A stretch of DNA of 64,000 nt, taken from assembly GCA_025612245.1 (NCBI GenBank), contig JAAXKQ010000002.1, forward strand, positions 310,001 through 374,000, given 5' to 3'. Both the position numbers and the translations under genes were made by a program. The DNA comes from Ignavibacteria bacterium (GTDB taxonomy: Bacteria > Bacteroidota > Ignavibacteria > Ignavibacteriales > SURF-24). A model generated the notes under the pieces. The model ran no database searches. It saw nothing but the letters and a program-made list of their open reading frames with translations, and was not told where the DNA came from. Of the stretch, positions 8,587 through 17,459 are shown piece after piece; positions within the stretch are counted from its first letter, which is position 1; every line of letters starts with the position of its first letter.

Positions 8587-9222
8587 ATGAAAGTAATAGC
8601 AGTTAACGGGAGTCCAAAGGCTGATGGAAATACTTTTCATGCCCTGAATATGGTGGGAAGTGAGCTTAAGGAAAACGGGATCGGTTTTGAGATCCTTCAC
8701 ATTGGCAATAAACAAATTCATGGCTGCCTTGGGTGCAACAAGTGCGGCCTGAACAAGGATGAAAAGTGTTCCATTAAAACCGATGACCTGAACGAGTACA
8801 TTCAAAAATTAAAAGAAGCCGACGGCATAATACTCGGCTCGCCTGTTTATTATTCCGGAATTGCAGGAACCATGAAGTGCTTCTTGGACCGCGTATTTTA
8901 CGTCTCTGGCTCAAACGGCAACCTGTTCCGCCACAAGGTGGGGGCAGCCGTCTGTGCAGTCAGAAGGAGCGGAGGCTCTTCAACGCTGGATGGCCTTTAT
9001 CATTACCTAACATATTCAGAAATGATCCTTGCTACGGCAAACTACTGGAGTATTATACACGGCAGGGCAGAAGGCGAGGCCTTAAGTGATACGGAAGGAA
9101 GCCAGATTATGAGAATTCTGGGGAAGAATATGGCATGGATATTAAAGATGAAAGAGGTTTCGGAATGCGCTGTTACCCCGCCCGAGAAAGAAAAAAAAGT
9201 AAGCATGAATTTTATAAGGTAG
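8587..9222 (+). CDS. Iron-sulfur flavoprotein-like NAD(P)H-dependent FMN reductase
   Basis: This 211-residue protein has a flavodoxin-like fold. NGSPKADGNT at 7-16 is the FMN phosphate loop and GSPVYYSGIAGTMKCFLDR is the second flavin-binding segment. Between them lie four cysteines, C47, C50, C53 and C61, a CX2CX2CX7C pattern that matches the compact [4Fe-4S] motif of the Isf family. This suggests electron transfer from NAD(P)H or ferredoxin to a small acceptor. It is cytoplasmic. The YciI-family gene starts 12 bases after the stop, so the two are probably one operon. The electron acceptor is unknown, and the cysteines might instead be structural. Confidence 0.8.
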   Translation: MKVIAVNGSPKADGNTFHALNMVGSELKENGIGFEILHIGNKQIHGCLGCNKCGLNKDEKCSIKTDDLNEYIQKLKEADGIILGSPVYYSGIAGTMKCFLDRVFYVSGSNGNLFRHKVGAAVCAVRRSGGSSTLDGLYHYLTYSEMILATANYWSIIHGRAEGEALSDTEGSQIMRILGKNMAWILKMKEVSECAVTPPEKEKKVSMNFIR

Positions 9223-9234
9223 GAAGGTTTTAGT

Positions 9235-9546
9235 ATGCATTTTCTTTTAATTTACGAACTCAATGAGGACTATCTGGAAAGAAGGGCTGAATTCAGGGAC
9301 GAGCACCTGGCACTTGCCTGGAAGTCGCACGACAAAGGGGAACTGATCTTAGGTGGCGCTCTTTCAGAGCCGGTTGATGAGGCAATCCTTTTGTTTAAGG
9401 GAGAGACGCCTGAAGTGGCAGAAAAGTTTGCCCGTGTGGATCCTTACGTATTGAACGGACTCATAAAAAAGTGGCATGTCAGGCCATGGACTACTGTTGT
9501 AGGCGATCTGGCAGCAACGCCTGTCAAGCCTGCGCCCAAAAGATAG
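9235..9546 (+). CDS. YciI family protein
   Basis: This 103-residue protein has the ferredoxin-like YciI fold: MHFLLIYEL at the start, RAEFRDEHLALAW with the conserved His, then LILGGAL and ARVDPYVLNGL with the conserved Asp of the putative active site, and WHVRPWTTV near the end. Some family members are dehydrochlorinases or muconolactone-like enzymes; most have no known reaction. AGGAAGG lies upstream of the ATG. It follows the flavoprotein gene by 12 bases, so they are probably cotranscribed. Function within the pair is unknown. Confidence 0.85.
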   Translation: MHFLLIYELNEDYLERRAEFRDEHLALAWKSHDKGELILGGALSEPVDEAILLFKGETPEVAEKFARVDPYVLNGLIKKWHVRPWTTVVGDLAATPVKPAPKR

Positions 9547-9714
9547 AAGTTGCATTGGCTTACGGGCAAAGTATCAATGTGTTAAGTTTTCATCGGAAAG
9601 CCACTTTAGAACGGTACTAAAGAATAGCAGGAATATTTCCCCGGCTCTCAGTATATTAAAAAATACTGCTTTGAATAAGCATGCGATTATTTAGTAACAA
9701 TAAATGGCAGGCGT

Positions 9715-10098
9715 ATGAAAAAGAGTGAGGAAATTCTAAAGGCCTGGATTGAGGCTGTTAACAAAAGAGAGATGGAAGGCATACTTTCCTTTTATAACCG
9801 GGATGCCGTTCTAATTTCGACATTTTCAAACAGGATACTGGACAGTCCAGAAAAGATCCGCGGTTACTTCGAGAAACTGGCCTCCAACGATGAGCTTAAT
9901 GTTTCTCTGCATGAAAATACCATGAAGGTGCAGAAGGTTTCCGAAAACATTTTTGCTTTATCGGGAATCTATCTCTGGAGGATGTCTGTAGAAGGGGAAT
10001 CCCTCAATTTTGAGGCACGGTTCAGTTTCCTTTTGGATCTGACGCTACAGGCGCCCGTTTTGCACCATCATTCGTCGCAAATACCAAGGATGCTCTGA
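9715..10098 (+). CDS. SnoaL-like / DUF4440 NTF2-fold protein
   Basis: This 127-residue protein lacks a signal peptide and has the NTF2-like cone fold of SnoaL/DUF4440 proteins. ILKAWIEAVNKREMEGILSF is the N-terminal helix, YNRDAVLI the first strand, and VLHHHSSQIP close to the C-terminus is the usual family ending. Members are ketosteroid-isomerase-like enzymes or small-ligand-binding proteins. The stop codon overlaps the ATG of the TonB-dependent receptor gene (TGATG), so the two are translationally coupled. The functional link is not obvious. Confidence 0.75.
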   Translation: MKKSEEILKAWIEAVNKREMEGILSFYNRDAVLISTFSNRILDSPEKIRGYFEKLASNDELNVSLHENTMKVQKVSENIFALSGIYLWRMSVEGESLNFEARFSFLLDLTLQAPVLHHHSSQIPRML

Positions 10099-12260
10099 TG
10101 CATTCTTACATAAAAACACTAATGCTCATTCTGGCAATTATCTGCTTTCTTAACGGGTTTTCAGCTGCGCAGTCAGAATACCTGCCGGAAGAGGAATTGC
10201 AGGATTCAACGGTATACTACCTGAATCAGATTACGGTTTCTGCTACCAGGTATCCATCTCACATTATGCAGATCCCGTACGCAGTTACCGTTCTGGATAA
10301 GAGTCAGTTAAGGCCCAGCAGAGGCTACGGGCTAAACGAGGTATTGTCCGGCGTTCCGGGTCTACTGGCGCAATCGAGGTATGGCAACCAGGACGTGCGC
10401 CTGTCAATCCGCGGCTTTGGTGCCCGCGGGGCGGGGGATCGTTCCAATTCCGGGACTTCTCGGGGCATAAAAGTGTTGATTGACGGCATTCCCGAGACAG
10501 AGCCCGACGGAAGGACTTCATTTGACCTTATTGATCCGAATATTGCAGAGAATATTGAAGTAATTCGTTCAAATGCCTCGGCTCTGTGGGGTAATGCCTC
10601 AGGGGGAGTAATAAATATTTCAACTGTTCCCACCGCTGAAAATCCTTTTATTCAGGCTTCGGAGATGATGGGAAGCTTCGGCCTGAACAATTTCCTCTTC
10701 CGGGCTGCAACCAGTCTGGGTACGGCAAAACTATACGCGTCTTTTTCCAACATCAATTTTAACGGGTGGCGAAGGCATTCTCAAAGCAGCAGGTCGCTTA
10801 TGAATCTTGGCATTCTGACAAAACCCGATACCGGGTCAATCCTGGGAGTATACATTGCGGCTGCCTCAGACGTATTCCACATACCGGGCCCTCTTACGCT
10901 AGCGCAGTTCGACCTGGACCCCGGTATGTCCAACCCTGTTTATGAGGCAAGAGATGAAAGAAGGTTTAACCGCCTGGGAAGAATTGGCGTAACATTCGAC
11001 CATGCAATAGATGAGTCCAATTCGATTTCTGCGATGGCATATGTCAATCCCAAATACCTGCAGCGTTCGGAAAGGGGGACTTTCAGGGATTTTACGCGTT
11101 ACCATACGGGTGGAAGCCTTATCTATAGAAATTCTACCAGCCTGGGCGGCAGCATTGTGAACAGGTTTTCCGTGGGGGCGGATGAAGCCTACCAGGATGG
11201 AGCGATACTCTTTTACAGCCTGTCTCCTGAAAACGGACGTGGCAGTACCTTGAGGGATAACAAAAGAGAAGGGGCAAACAGTTTTGGCGCCTTCCTGCAA
11301 AACGAGGCCGTCTTCAGCGGTAAGCTCAGCCTTATTATTGGAGGCAGGTACGACAACATAACATATTTTAACGAAAACTTTCTGGCATCAACGAATAATT
11401 ATCAGAAAAAGTCCTTTGCAAAGCTTACACCGAAAGCGGGCATTGTATATAGAATTACGCCAAGGCAGAGTATTTTTGCAAATATCGGGGGAGGCATTGA
11501 GGTCCCGGCGGGCAATGAAACCGATCCGGCGGGGACTTACGGGCAGGATACGGTTTACCTGATCAATCCACTCCTGGAACCCATCATTTCCACAACTTTT
11601 GAAGCAGGCACCAGGCATATCCTGCCCACTAGCGGCTTAATAAGCCAGGCTTACTATGAAATTTCATTCTATTATATACACATTAAAAACGACATTATTC
11701 CCTACAGGGGCGGAAGGTTCTTTTTTACGGCAGGAAAAAGCCATAGAACGGGGCTTGAGCTAAGCACAACCATTAACTTTTTCAAATCCCTATCACTTGT
11801 GGGAAGTCTTAGCTATTCCATAAATAAATATGACGACTACAAGGTTGACTCTGTACATTACGACCTGAGCAGGGCAGGAAAATTTGCCGACTATTCGGGC
11901 AATAAGACGGCCGGAGTGCCGGACATATTTTTCAGCGCAGGACTTATGTATTACCCGGAATTCATTTTGGGGCTTTACCTGAAAATTGACCTTAACGGCT
12001 CCGGGAAATATTTTGCCGATGATGCAAATAAAACTGAAGTTCCCGCCTATAACGTCATGAATGCATCGATCGGTTTTGAAGACCTTAGAATAAGCGGCCA
12101 TCTGAGCCTGAAAGGCTGGATAACGGTGAACAATCTTTGGGATTTGAAGTACGCCGCCTCGGCATTTGTAAATCCAGATATAGTTGAAGGGCGTCCTGTT
12201 TACCTGGAGCCAGGCTTGCCAAGGAATCTCTCGGTTTCCTTGTCGGTAGGATTTAATTAG
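10098..12260 (+). CDS. TonB-dependent receptor
   Basis: This 720-residue outer-membrane receptor has a signal peptide ending near residue 25 (FSAAQ). The plug domain spans about 45-170: VSATRYPSHIMQIPYAVTVL, then LSIRGFGARGAG, GIKVLIDGIPETEPDGRT and IEVIRSNASALWGNASGGVI. The remaining residues form a 22-strand-type beta-barrel ending in the expected aromatic-rich strand (LSVSLSVGFN). The RGFGARG and DGIP motifs resemble siderophore or ferric-dicitrate type receptors, so iron-complex uptake is plausible but unproven. No SusD partner is nearby. It overlaps the SnoaL-like gene by one base. No cobalamin riboswitch or Fur box could be recognised upstream. Confidence 0.88.
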   Translation: MHSYIKTLMLILAIICFLNGFSAAQSEYLPEEELQDSTVYYLNQITVSATRYPSHIMQIPYAVTVLDKSQLRPSRGYGLNEVLSGVPGLLAQSRYGNQDVRLSIRGFGARGAGDRSNSGTSRGIKVLIDGIPETEPDGRTSFDLIDPNIAENIEVIRSNASALWGNASGGVINISTVPTAENPFIQASEMMGSFGLNNFLFRAATSLGTAKLYASFSNINFNGWRRHSQSSRSLMNLGILTKPDTGSILGVYIAAASDVFHIPGPLTLAQFDLDPGMSNPVYEARDERRFNRLGRIGVTFDHAIDESNSISAMAYVNPKYLQRSERGTFRDFTRYHTGGSLIYRNSTSLGGSIVNRFSVGADEAYQDGAILFYSLSPENGRGSTLRDNKREGANSFGAFLQNEAVFSGKLSLIIGGRYDNITYFNENFLASTNNYQKKSFAKLTPKAGIVYRITPRQSIFANIGGGIEVPAGNETDPAGTYGQDTVYLINPLLEPIISTTFEAGTRHILPTSGLISQAYYEISFYYIHIKNDIIPYRGGRFFFTAGKSHRTGLELSTTINFFKSLSLVGSLSYSINKYDDYKVDSVHYDLSRAGKFADYSGNKTAGVPDIFFSAGLMYYPEFILGLYLKIDLNGSGKYFADDANKTEVPAYNVMNASIGFEDLRISGHLSLKGWITVNNLWDLKYAASAFVNPDIVEGRPVYLEPGLPRNLSVSLSVGFN

Positions 12261-12348
12261 CCTGACGCAATACTGAGGAAAATTCTTGATTTTAAATACC
12301 CGTAGAGTTAGTTTGCCTCTAAATTATACTCTTACACGTGGGGCATTC

Positions 12349-13935
12349 ATGACTGGAAAATCGGCAATTGTTTTTAGGGTAATATCTGTTCCATTGTTCT
12401 TTCTGTTCCTTTTTCTGCTTCAGGGCTGTTCAACATTAAAGGATGTCAAAAGGCAGAGTATTTCTCCGGATAGTCTTAGAGCCTTAGCTGACGCCCGCTT
12501 AGGCTTTTCAAATGATTTATCGCCATACCTGAAAGCACACATGAAAAATGGCAGTTTATACGTGCTTCAGGACTGGAAAATAGATGATTCAAAAAAAATC
12601 ATTACGGGTTCAGGCAAAAAATATGATGCCTACAGGAACCTCCTTTCTTCGGGCACGGTGGAGATGAGTGAAGACTCGGTCGCAATTTTTGAAACCAACA
12701 CTCTTGTAAACTCCGGCTCTGTTACGGCACTGACCGTCTTTACGGGCATTACAGCCGCAGTTACGGTATTCTGCATAATAAACCCCAAGGCATGCTTTGG
12801 CTCATGCCCTACTTTTTATACCAGGGACAGTGACACCTTAAGGCTTCAGGCCGAAGGATTTTCATCGAGCATTTCGCCTTCAATGGAGGCAACCGACATT
12901 GACGCACTTTACCACTCGAAGGTTGACTGTGACGAGTATTCGCTTGAGATGAGAAACGAGGCCATGGAGACTCACGTGGTAAGAAGCGCTAATCTGCTTT
13001 GTGTCGAAAAATCAAAAAAGAACAGCCGCGTTTTCTGCAGTCCCGACGGGAAGTTCTGGCAGTGCGATTCAATTATCCTGCCCCAAAGAGCTTTGGGTCC
13101 TGAGGGGGACTGTTTAAGCCTCCTGCAAAAAGCAGACGGAATTGAAAGGTTCAGCGTGGCGGACTCGGCCAACCTGGGGGAAAAGGAATTTATTGAGCTC
13201 GATTTTAAGAACGTTCCCGGGAAAAATTCCGGACTTATCTTAGGCTGCAGGCAGACGCTCTTATCGACTTACCTTTTATACCAGACTTTTGCTTACATGG
13301 GAAGCAATGCTGCGTACTGGGTTGCGCAAATAGAGCGGAATAAAATAAACGTGAAAGGAAACGAAATGCTCAATATGCTTGGCGGAATTGAAGTCCAGGT
13401 GCAGGATCTCTACGGCAACTGGCAAAGTGCCGGGTTTATTGATGAATTCGGGCCGCTAGCAACGGACTTCCATATCGTTCCAATTAAGGGCATTCCTGAA
13501 AAGAACACAAAGGTCAGGTTAAAGATGACAAAGGGATACTGGAGGATTGACTATGCGGCGCTTTCCCCGGTTTCGGAAGCAAAAAATCTTACAAGGCTGC
13601 AGCCGGAGGAAGTCCTGAAAGGCGGTAAAACAGACGAAAATGCAAGAAAGATACTATGCGATTCCTCCAGGGCGCTGGTCACTTTACCGGGTGACACATA
13701 CGAGCTCAAATACAGGATACCGTCCATGTTTAAGGATTATGAGCTATTTCTTGAAAGCCGCGGTTATTATCTTGAATGGATAAGAAGAGAATGGATGAAG
13801 GAAGAAAATGCTGCAAGGCTAGCTGAAATATTGCTGAATCCGGAAGCGGCATTAAAGCGTCTGGCCCCGGAATTTAAGAAAGTGGAACCAAAAATGGAAA
13901 GTTCTTTCTGGAGGAGCCGATATGCAAAACCTTAA
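12349..13935 (+). CDS. Large lipoprotein of unknown function
   Basis: I place the start at ATG 12349, which gives a proper lipoprotein signal (FLFLFLLQGC) and a 528-residue product anchored through Cys. A hydrophobic segment at about 125-145 leads into CIINPKACFGSCPTFY, a cysteine-rich signature, followed by LQAEGFSSSI. I recall this combination from conserved hypothetical Bacteroidota lipoproteins, but no function is known to me. The next lipoprotein gene starts 14 bases before this one ends, so they are cotranscribed and probably partners in the envelope. Upstream in-frame codons (from 12286) would add 21 residues before the signal peptide and are rejected. Confidence 0.75.
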   Translation: MTGKSAIVFRVISVPLFFLFLFLLQGCSTLKDVKRQSISPDSLRALADARLGFSNDLSPYLKAHMKNGSLYVLQDWKIDDSKKIITGSGKKYDAYRNLLSSGTVEMSEDSVAIFETNTLVNSGSVTALTVFTGITAAVTVFCIINPKACFGSCPTFYTRDSDTLRLQAEGFSSSISPSMEATDIDALYHSKVDCDEYSLEMRNEAMETHVVRSANLLCVEKSKKNSRVFCSPDGKFWQCDSIILPQRALGPEGDCLSLLQKADGIERFSVADSANLGEKEFIELDFKNVPGKNSGLILGCRQTLLSTYLLYQTFAYMGSNAAYWVAQIERNKINVKGNEMLNMLGGIEVQVQDLYGNWQSAGFIDEFGPLATDFHIVPIKGIPEKNTKVRLKMTKGYWRIDYAALSPVSEAKNLTRLQPEEVLKGGKTDENARKILCDSSRALVTLPGDTYELKYRIPSMFKDYELFLESRGYYLEWIRREWMKEENAARLAEILLNPEAALKRLAPEFKKVEPKMESSFWRSRYAKP

Positions 13936-14488
13936 AAATTTTCTTTCATTACTCCTGTTCTTTTTATGCGGATGCGCTTCTTTTCACGCTCCGTATAACT
14001 GGCTGACAATGCCGGAAAAAGTTGCCGAAGATCCTTATGGCGGCTGGATAGAGGTAACAGAATGCATCCCTCCTGAGGCGGCAAAGACTGAAATCAAACG
14101 GGGAGAGCTCATAGCCATAGATAAGGACACTCTTTATTTGTCGGATGATGCACTGAGGGCAATTCCCCTGTCAAATTTAAGGTCGGCACGCCTGGTAAAG
14201 TATTATTCAAACGAGGGAGCCGTTGGAGCACTGGCATTCCTGGGTTCACTATCCACCGTTTCCAACGGGTTTTATCTGATCTTTACCTTTCCGGTATGGT
14301 TAGCAGGAGGAAACATAGCGGCTATATCGAGGTCATTCGATCCTGTGATCGATTATCCCGGGGAGAAGCTTTCAGAGTTTATTCCTTATGCCAGGTTCCC
14401 GCAGGGAATGCCAGCCGGAATTGACAGGAATCTTCTTAAGCCGAAAAACCATTTCAGGCCTGTAGTTGCAGAAAAGAGCACAGATTAA
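13922..14488 (+). CDS. Lipoprotein of unknown function
   Basis: This 188-residue protein begins with a lipoprotein signal, LLFFLCGCASF, with the lipobox Cys near residue 18. A second hydrophobic stretch at about 100-130 (GALAFLGSL ... FYLIFTFPVWLAGG) could be a membrane hairpin. A short beta-rich part (RGELIAIDKDTLYLSDDALR) precedes it. It overlaps the preceding lipoprotein gene by 14 bases, so the pair is coupled. I do not recognise the family. It converges on the CsgG cluster, with a hairpin terminator between. Confidence 0.75.
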   Translation: MQNLKNFLSLLLFFLCGCASFHAPYNWLTMPEKVAEDPYGGWIEVTECIPPEAAKTEIKRGELIAIDKDTLYLSDDALRAIPLSNLRSARLVKYYSNEGAVGALAFLGSLSTVSNGFYLIFTFPVWLAGGNIAAISRSFDPVIDYPGEKLSEFIPYARFPQGMPAGIDRNLLKPKNHFRPVVAEKSTD

Positions 14489-14632
14489 GCCGGTTTCCGG
14501 GTTTTAAGTGCCCTAAATGCGTAAAAGTGTGCCTTTGAATGATGACTCCGGAATAGTTGCTTCCGTGTGCAGGAACTTAAGATTTTGTTAAGGTAAGTCT
14601 TTAGAATAGGTACTAATGAAAATAAAAGTAAA

Positions 14633-14662
14633 GACACCGCCAGTATTGCTGCCGGCGGTGTC
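14633..14662 (-). terminator. Intrinsic terminator of the CsgG lipoprotein operon
   Basis: GACACCGCC (14633-14641) and GGCGGTGTC (14654-14662) form a perfect 9-bp stem with a 12-base loop. Read on the minus strand it is followed by a T-rich run (TTTACTTTTATTTT), so it serves the leftward operon that ends at 14670. Confidence 0.8.
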
Positions 14663-14669
14663 GCAAAAA

Positions 14670-15359
14670 TTACTTCGATTTCGGTGTTTCCTTTTTATCA
14701 ATAATTATAATATTCTGGTCTTTCTGGTATGAAGGGTGATATGCACCGAAAGGCAGAGATTGCAGCACTTCCTCGTTTGCTTTTTTAGCCAGAGGGACGT
14801 AATCTGTTGTGGCGCTTTTTATTGCAGTAGTAACAGCCTTTGCCAGTAATCCGGCCCAGCCTGTCATGCCTCCATCGTCGCCGGTTGTGTTGACTACTAC
14901 GGTGCCATTATAGTACCAGAGGCGTTTGCCGGAAATAGCAGACTTTATTTCCGATTCCACTGCCACGGTAACATTCCCGCCCAAAACATAATATGAAGTG
15001 TCCCATTTAAGAATTTTGACGTACATAACGGCGTCGGTCCCAAAAAATTCCCTGAACTTCTCAGGAGCTACATTCGATATTGTTTCAGTGTCATACATTC
15101 CTTCCCGCTGAAGTATGTCAAATACGACCTCCAGTGGATAAACATAATAGCCGCTGGCAGTTAAAGGTTCTGCAATTGTTGTAGAATAGTACTCCTTTGC
15201 GTCGGCGGCAGTGGTTGAATTTATTGGAGGAAGCACCAAAATGGACTTCGGGTGATCTGCATACATATCGGGGAATGCATTTTCCTTTGTAATTCTGGGC
15301 TGGCAGCCCGATAAGGCTATCAGGGCTATTAAAACTAAGAATGACTTTAATGTTTTCAT
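14670..15359 (-). CDS. GNA1162/DUF799-type lipoprotein
   Basis: This 229-residue lipoprotein (lipobox ALSGC at about 15-19) matches the GNA1162 (DUF799) family: PKSILVLPPINSTTAADAKEYYSTTIAEPL, then GYYVYPLEVV and FGTDAVMYVKI. The family resembles TolB N-terminal or LptE-like outer-membrane lipoproteins and is regularly found with CsgG-like and DUF4810 genes. It is the last gene of a four-gene operon and overlaps its upstream neighbour by four bases. Its exact role is not known; the set is presumed to form an outer-membrane assembly or secretion complex. Confidence 0.88.
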   Translation of the reverse strand: MKTLKSFLVLIALIALSGCQPRITKENAFPDMYADHPKSILVLPPINSTTAADAKEYYSTTIAEPLTASGYYVYPLEVVFDILQREGMYDTETISNVAPEKFREFFGTDAVMYVKILKWDTSYYVLGGNVTVAVESEIKSAISGKRLWYYNGTVVVNTTGDDGGMTGWAGLLAKAVTTAIKSATTDYVPLAKKANEEVLQSLPFGAYHPSYQKDQNIIIIDKKETPKSK

Positions 15360-15724
15360 TTTTTCTCCGCGGTTTTTGCAGTATCCATAAGCAGTCTGTC
15401 AATGAAGACCTTTGATTCGGGATAAGTTTGCATTTCGAGTTCAAAATATTGCCTGGCTTCCGCCTGGTGGTTGGTTTTCAATAGCATGTAACCATACTCG
15501 CAATATACTCCCGGGGGAACACGTTTATTTAATTTCTTCGAATTTTCGATTATTGATTTTAGCATTTCCGTATGAGCAGCCATCGATTTCTCGTCGGGTG
15601 ATTTTTTAAGCTCATATAGCGTATTTGAGTAATCTCCCCAGTAGTAAAGGTCCTGAGAATGGGAACAGCCGATAACGAAAGTCGAAAGAAGGAGTCCAAA
15701 AGAAATGATAAGAGCTTTTTTCAT
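15356..15724 (-). CDS. DUF4810 lipoprotein
   Basis: This 122-residue lipoprotein has the signal LLSTFVIGC. YYWGDYSNTLYELKKSP after the lipobox and PPGVYCEYGYMLLKTNHQAEARQYFELEMQTYPES in the second half are the DUF4810 hallmarks; the latter reads as a single TPR-like hairpin. It overlaps both flanking genes by four bases (ATGA junctions), so it is translationally coupled within the CsgG cluster. Confidence 0.88.
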   Translation of the reverse strand: MKKALIISFGLLLSTFVIGCSHSQDLYYWGDYSNTLYELKKSPDEKSMAAHTEMLKSIIENSKKLNKRVPPGVYCEYGYMLLKTNHQAEARQYFELEMQTYPESKVFIDRLLMDTAKTAEKK

Positions 15725-16011
15725 GGTACTTTTATCTCCATTGTAGTTTTATTATCAAGGAAAACGAGGCGTTTGACAACAACCTGACTGTTCCTGGTGA
15801 TTTTAATTTCATGTTTCCCGGGTGCAGTCTGATACAGGTCTATTTTATTGTCAATTGGAAATGGATCTCCTCCATCAATTGATATTTGTATCATTTCGGT
15901 ATTACCGACAAACTTAAGATAGCTTTTATCGGCCTTTATGGTAATGCTTTCATTGTATCCGCATCCGGCAAGAAAGGTCATCAGTAAAACGAGTATTGCA
16001 AAATTTTTCAT
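15721..16011 (-). CDS. Small beta-rich lipoprotein of the CsgG cluster
   Basis: This 96-residue lipoprotein has the signal VLLMTFLAGCG. The mature part is a short beta domain (LYQTAPGKHEIKITRNSQVVVKRLVFLDN) with the look of a PEGA-type module, which often contacts cell-wall or surface polymers. It lies between the CsgG-like gene and the DUF4810 gene with four-base overlaps on both sides. I do not know a named family. Comparable CsgG clusters I recall have three genes, so this small fourth member may be a lineage addition. Confidence 0.7.
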   Translation of the reverse strand: MKNFAILVLLMTFLAGCGYNESITIKADKSYLKFVGNTEMIQISIDGGDPFPIDNKIDLYQTAPGKHEIKITRNSQVVVKRLVFLDNKTTMEIKVP

Positions 16012-16973
16012 TTATGCGCTCCCATAGGTTTATTTTCTTCAATGTATAAGTCACTGAAATCCTGTGCGGGTATATCGCCGGAAATCTTTTCGCAGTAGCT
16101 GATTTCCTCAGGTTCCGTATTTCCGAATGTGGAAATTACCTTTATGGACGCTATCTGTTTGCCCGGCAGCTCGATCACGGTATTCGTCTGGGGGTTATTT
16201 ACCTTTTTGCCTCTTCTGAAGACATTGAAAGTATCGCCTTCTTTTATTCCCTGCGATTTTCCCCCTGAAATAATTATATTATTATCCTCCAGTGAGAGTA
16301 TGTAGGATCTCCAGGGCTTGTCCAGCAAATTTTCAATAATATTATTAACGAGCTTAGAAATGGCGGCTGAGATTACCTTGTCATTTAATGTTGCGTCATA
16401 ATCGGCTCTTTCTCCAACACCTAAAACCGTGCCCGATTCTGCCGTTGCTTCTCCTTCGCCTTCCTCGGAATATATTATCTGGCTGGTGTGCACATCCACC
16501 AGTCTGATGTTGACTTTTGCATAAGCCGTTTGTGTTTTTGTACGGCTGAAGACGCCAACGTCGCTAGTTGTCTTTCGTCCGAATTCAGAAACAGAACCCA
16601 GTATGAGGTAATCGGCAGCAATATTTTCTTCGGAAATCTTTCCCATCCCCTTTTCTTTTATGACCTGATTCAGATCTGACCTTTCCAGCAGCAAAAACTT
16701 TCCGGTTGCGGCAAGTTTGGCCGACAGGATATCCATGGCCTGTTTTCCCAATGGGTCATCATTTTTGTCGTAAAAGAAACCCTGTCCGTATTTTGTTTCA
16801 TTTGTAAATCTTGCAATAGCTACCTTCCTCTTCAATGTTTTTTCCGGCTGAGTAAGAGTGGCACTTATCTGAGGCTTGGTCTCCGGAATTATCCTGACCT
16901 CCGGGGTTTTTACCGTTGCACATGCCTGGAAGATAAATGGCACGATCAGCAAATAGGGATATTTTCTCTTCAT
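16008..16973 (-). CDS. CsgG/HfaB-family outer-membrane lipoprotein
   Basis: This 321-residue lipoprotein has the lipobox FIFQAC near residue 18. The CsgG domain covers about 45-225: KRKVAIARFTNET, then LLERSDLNQVIKEKG, AADYLILGSVSEFG, and IRLVDVHTSQIIYSEEGEGEA. CsgG forms ring pores that export curli-type fibres; HfaB anchors holdfast. A beta-rich extension (IISGGKSQGIKEGDTFNVFRRGKKV) follows, a flagellar-assembly-like fold often seen after CsgG domains. No curli subunit gene is nearby. It is the first gene of the operon; the promoter should lie in 16974-17100. Confidence 0.9.
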   Translation of the reverse strand: MKRKYPYLLIVPFIFQACATVKTPEVRIIPETKPQISATLTQPEKTLKRKVAIARFTNETKYGQGFFYDKNDDPLGKQAMDILSAKLAATGKFLLLERSDLNQVIKEKGMGKISEENIAADYLILGSVSEFGRKTTSDVGVFSRTKTQTAYAKVNIRLVDVHTSQIIYSEEGEGEATAESGTVLGVGERADYDATLNDKVISAAISKLVNNIIENLLDKPWRSYILSLEDNNIIISGGKSQGIKEGDTFNVFRRGKKVNNPQTNTVIELPGKQIASIKVISTFGNTEPEEISYCEKISGDIPAQDFSDLYIEENKPMGAHK

Positions 16974-17459
16974 TATTCACCTTCGTTATGATTAAAGTAA
17001 GTGATATTTATTTTGTTTTAGATCATTTACAGATATGATGTTCGTGCAAAATATTACTCCGCCGGGCACTTCTCGTTCGAATGGAATTGGAATCTGTTTG
17101 CTTATTCGGTCCGCATTAACTAAAATATGGCTCATGAATGCATAACGTAATTTGTGGTGGCAGCAACAAGTACAATAAACACTATGTGACCGGTTCCTGG
17201 TAAAAGACTAAGCAAGTGTTTATTTGCCTTCAAAACTTGAAAAAATTATAAGGAATAATCAACAAAATATTGAACAAAATGACATTGAATAAAACCAGAT
17301 GGAGTCTTAACCATATGAAGTCGCCATGAAAGAATCTTTTATTGAATAAACATTTGCCGGGATTAATTTTTGGCGTTCTGCTGTGTTGTAAATTTGCCAT
17401 ATTTGCAGGGCTCTAATAAGGAACCCTATGTTATTTTAAGTAAAAAAATCAAAAACGAG
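16974..17459. other. Divergent intergenic region between CsgG operon and LIM peptidase
   Basis: These 486 bp are AT-rich and hold no convincing gene. They must contain the leftward promoter of the CsgG operon and the rightward promoter of the LIM peptidase. I find only weak inverted repeats (for example CAAGT at 17213 with ACTTG at 17235) and no strong RBS before the chosen LIM start. Confidence 0.4.

Noticed and set aside
9649-9668. CAGTAT/ATACTG hairpin before the SnoaL-like gene
   Set aside because: Only six base pairs in AT-rich DNA, with no T-run; not distinguishable from chance.
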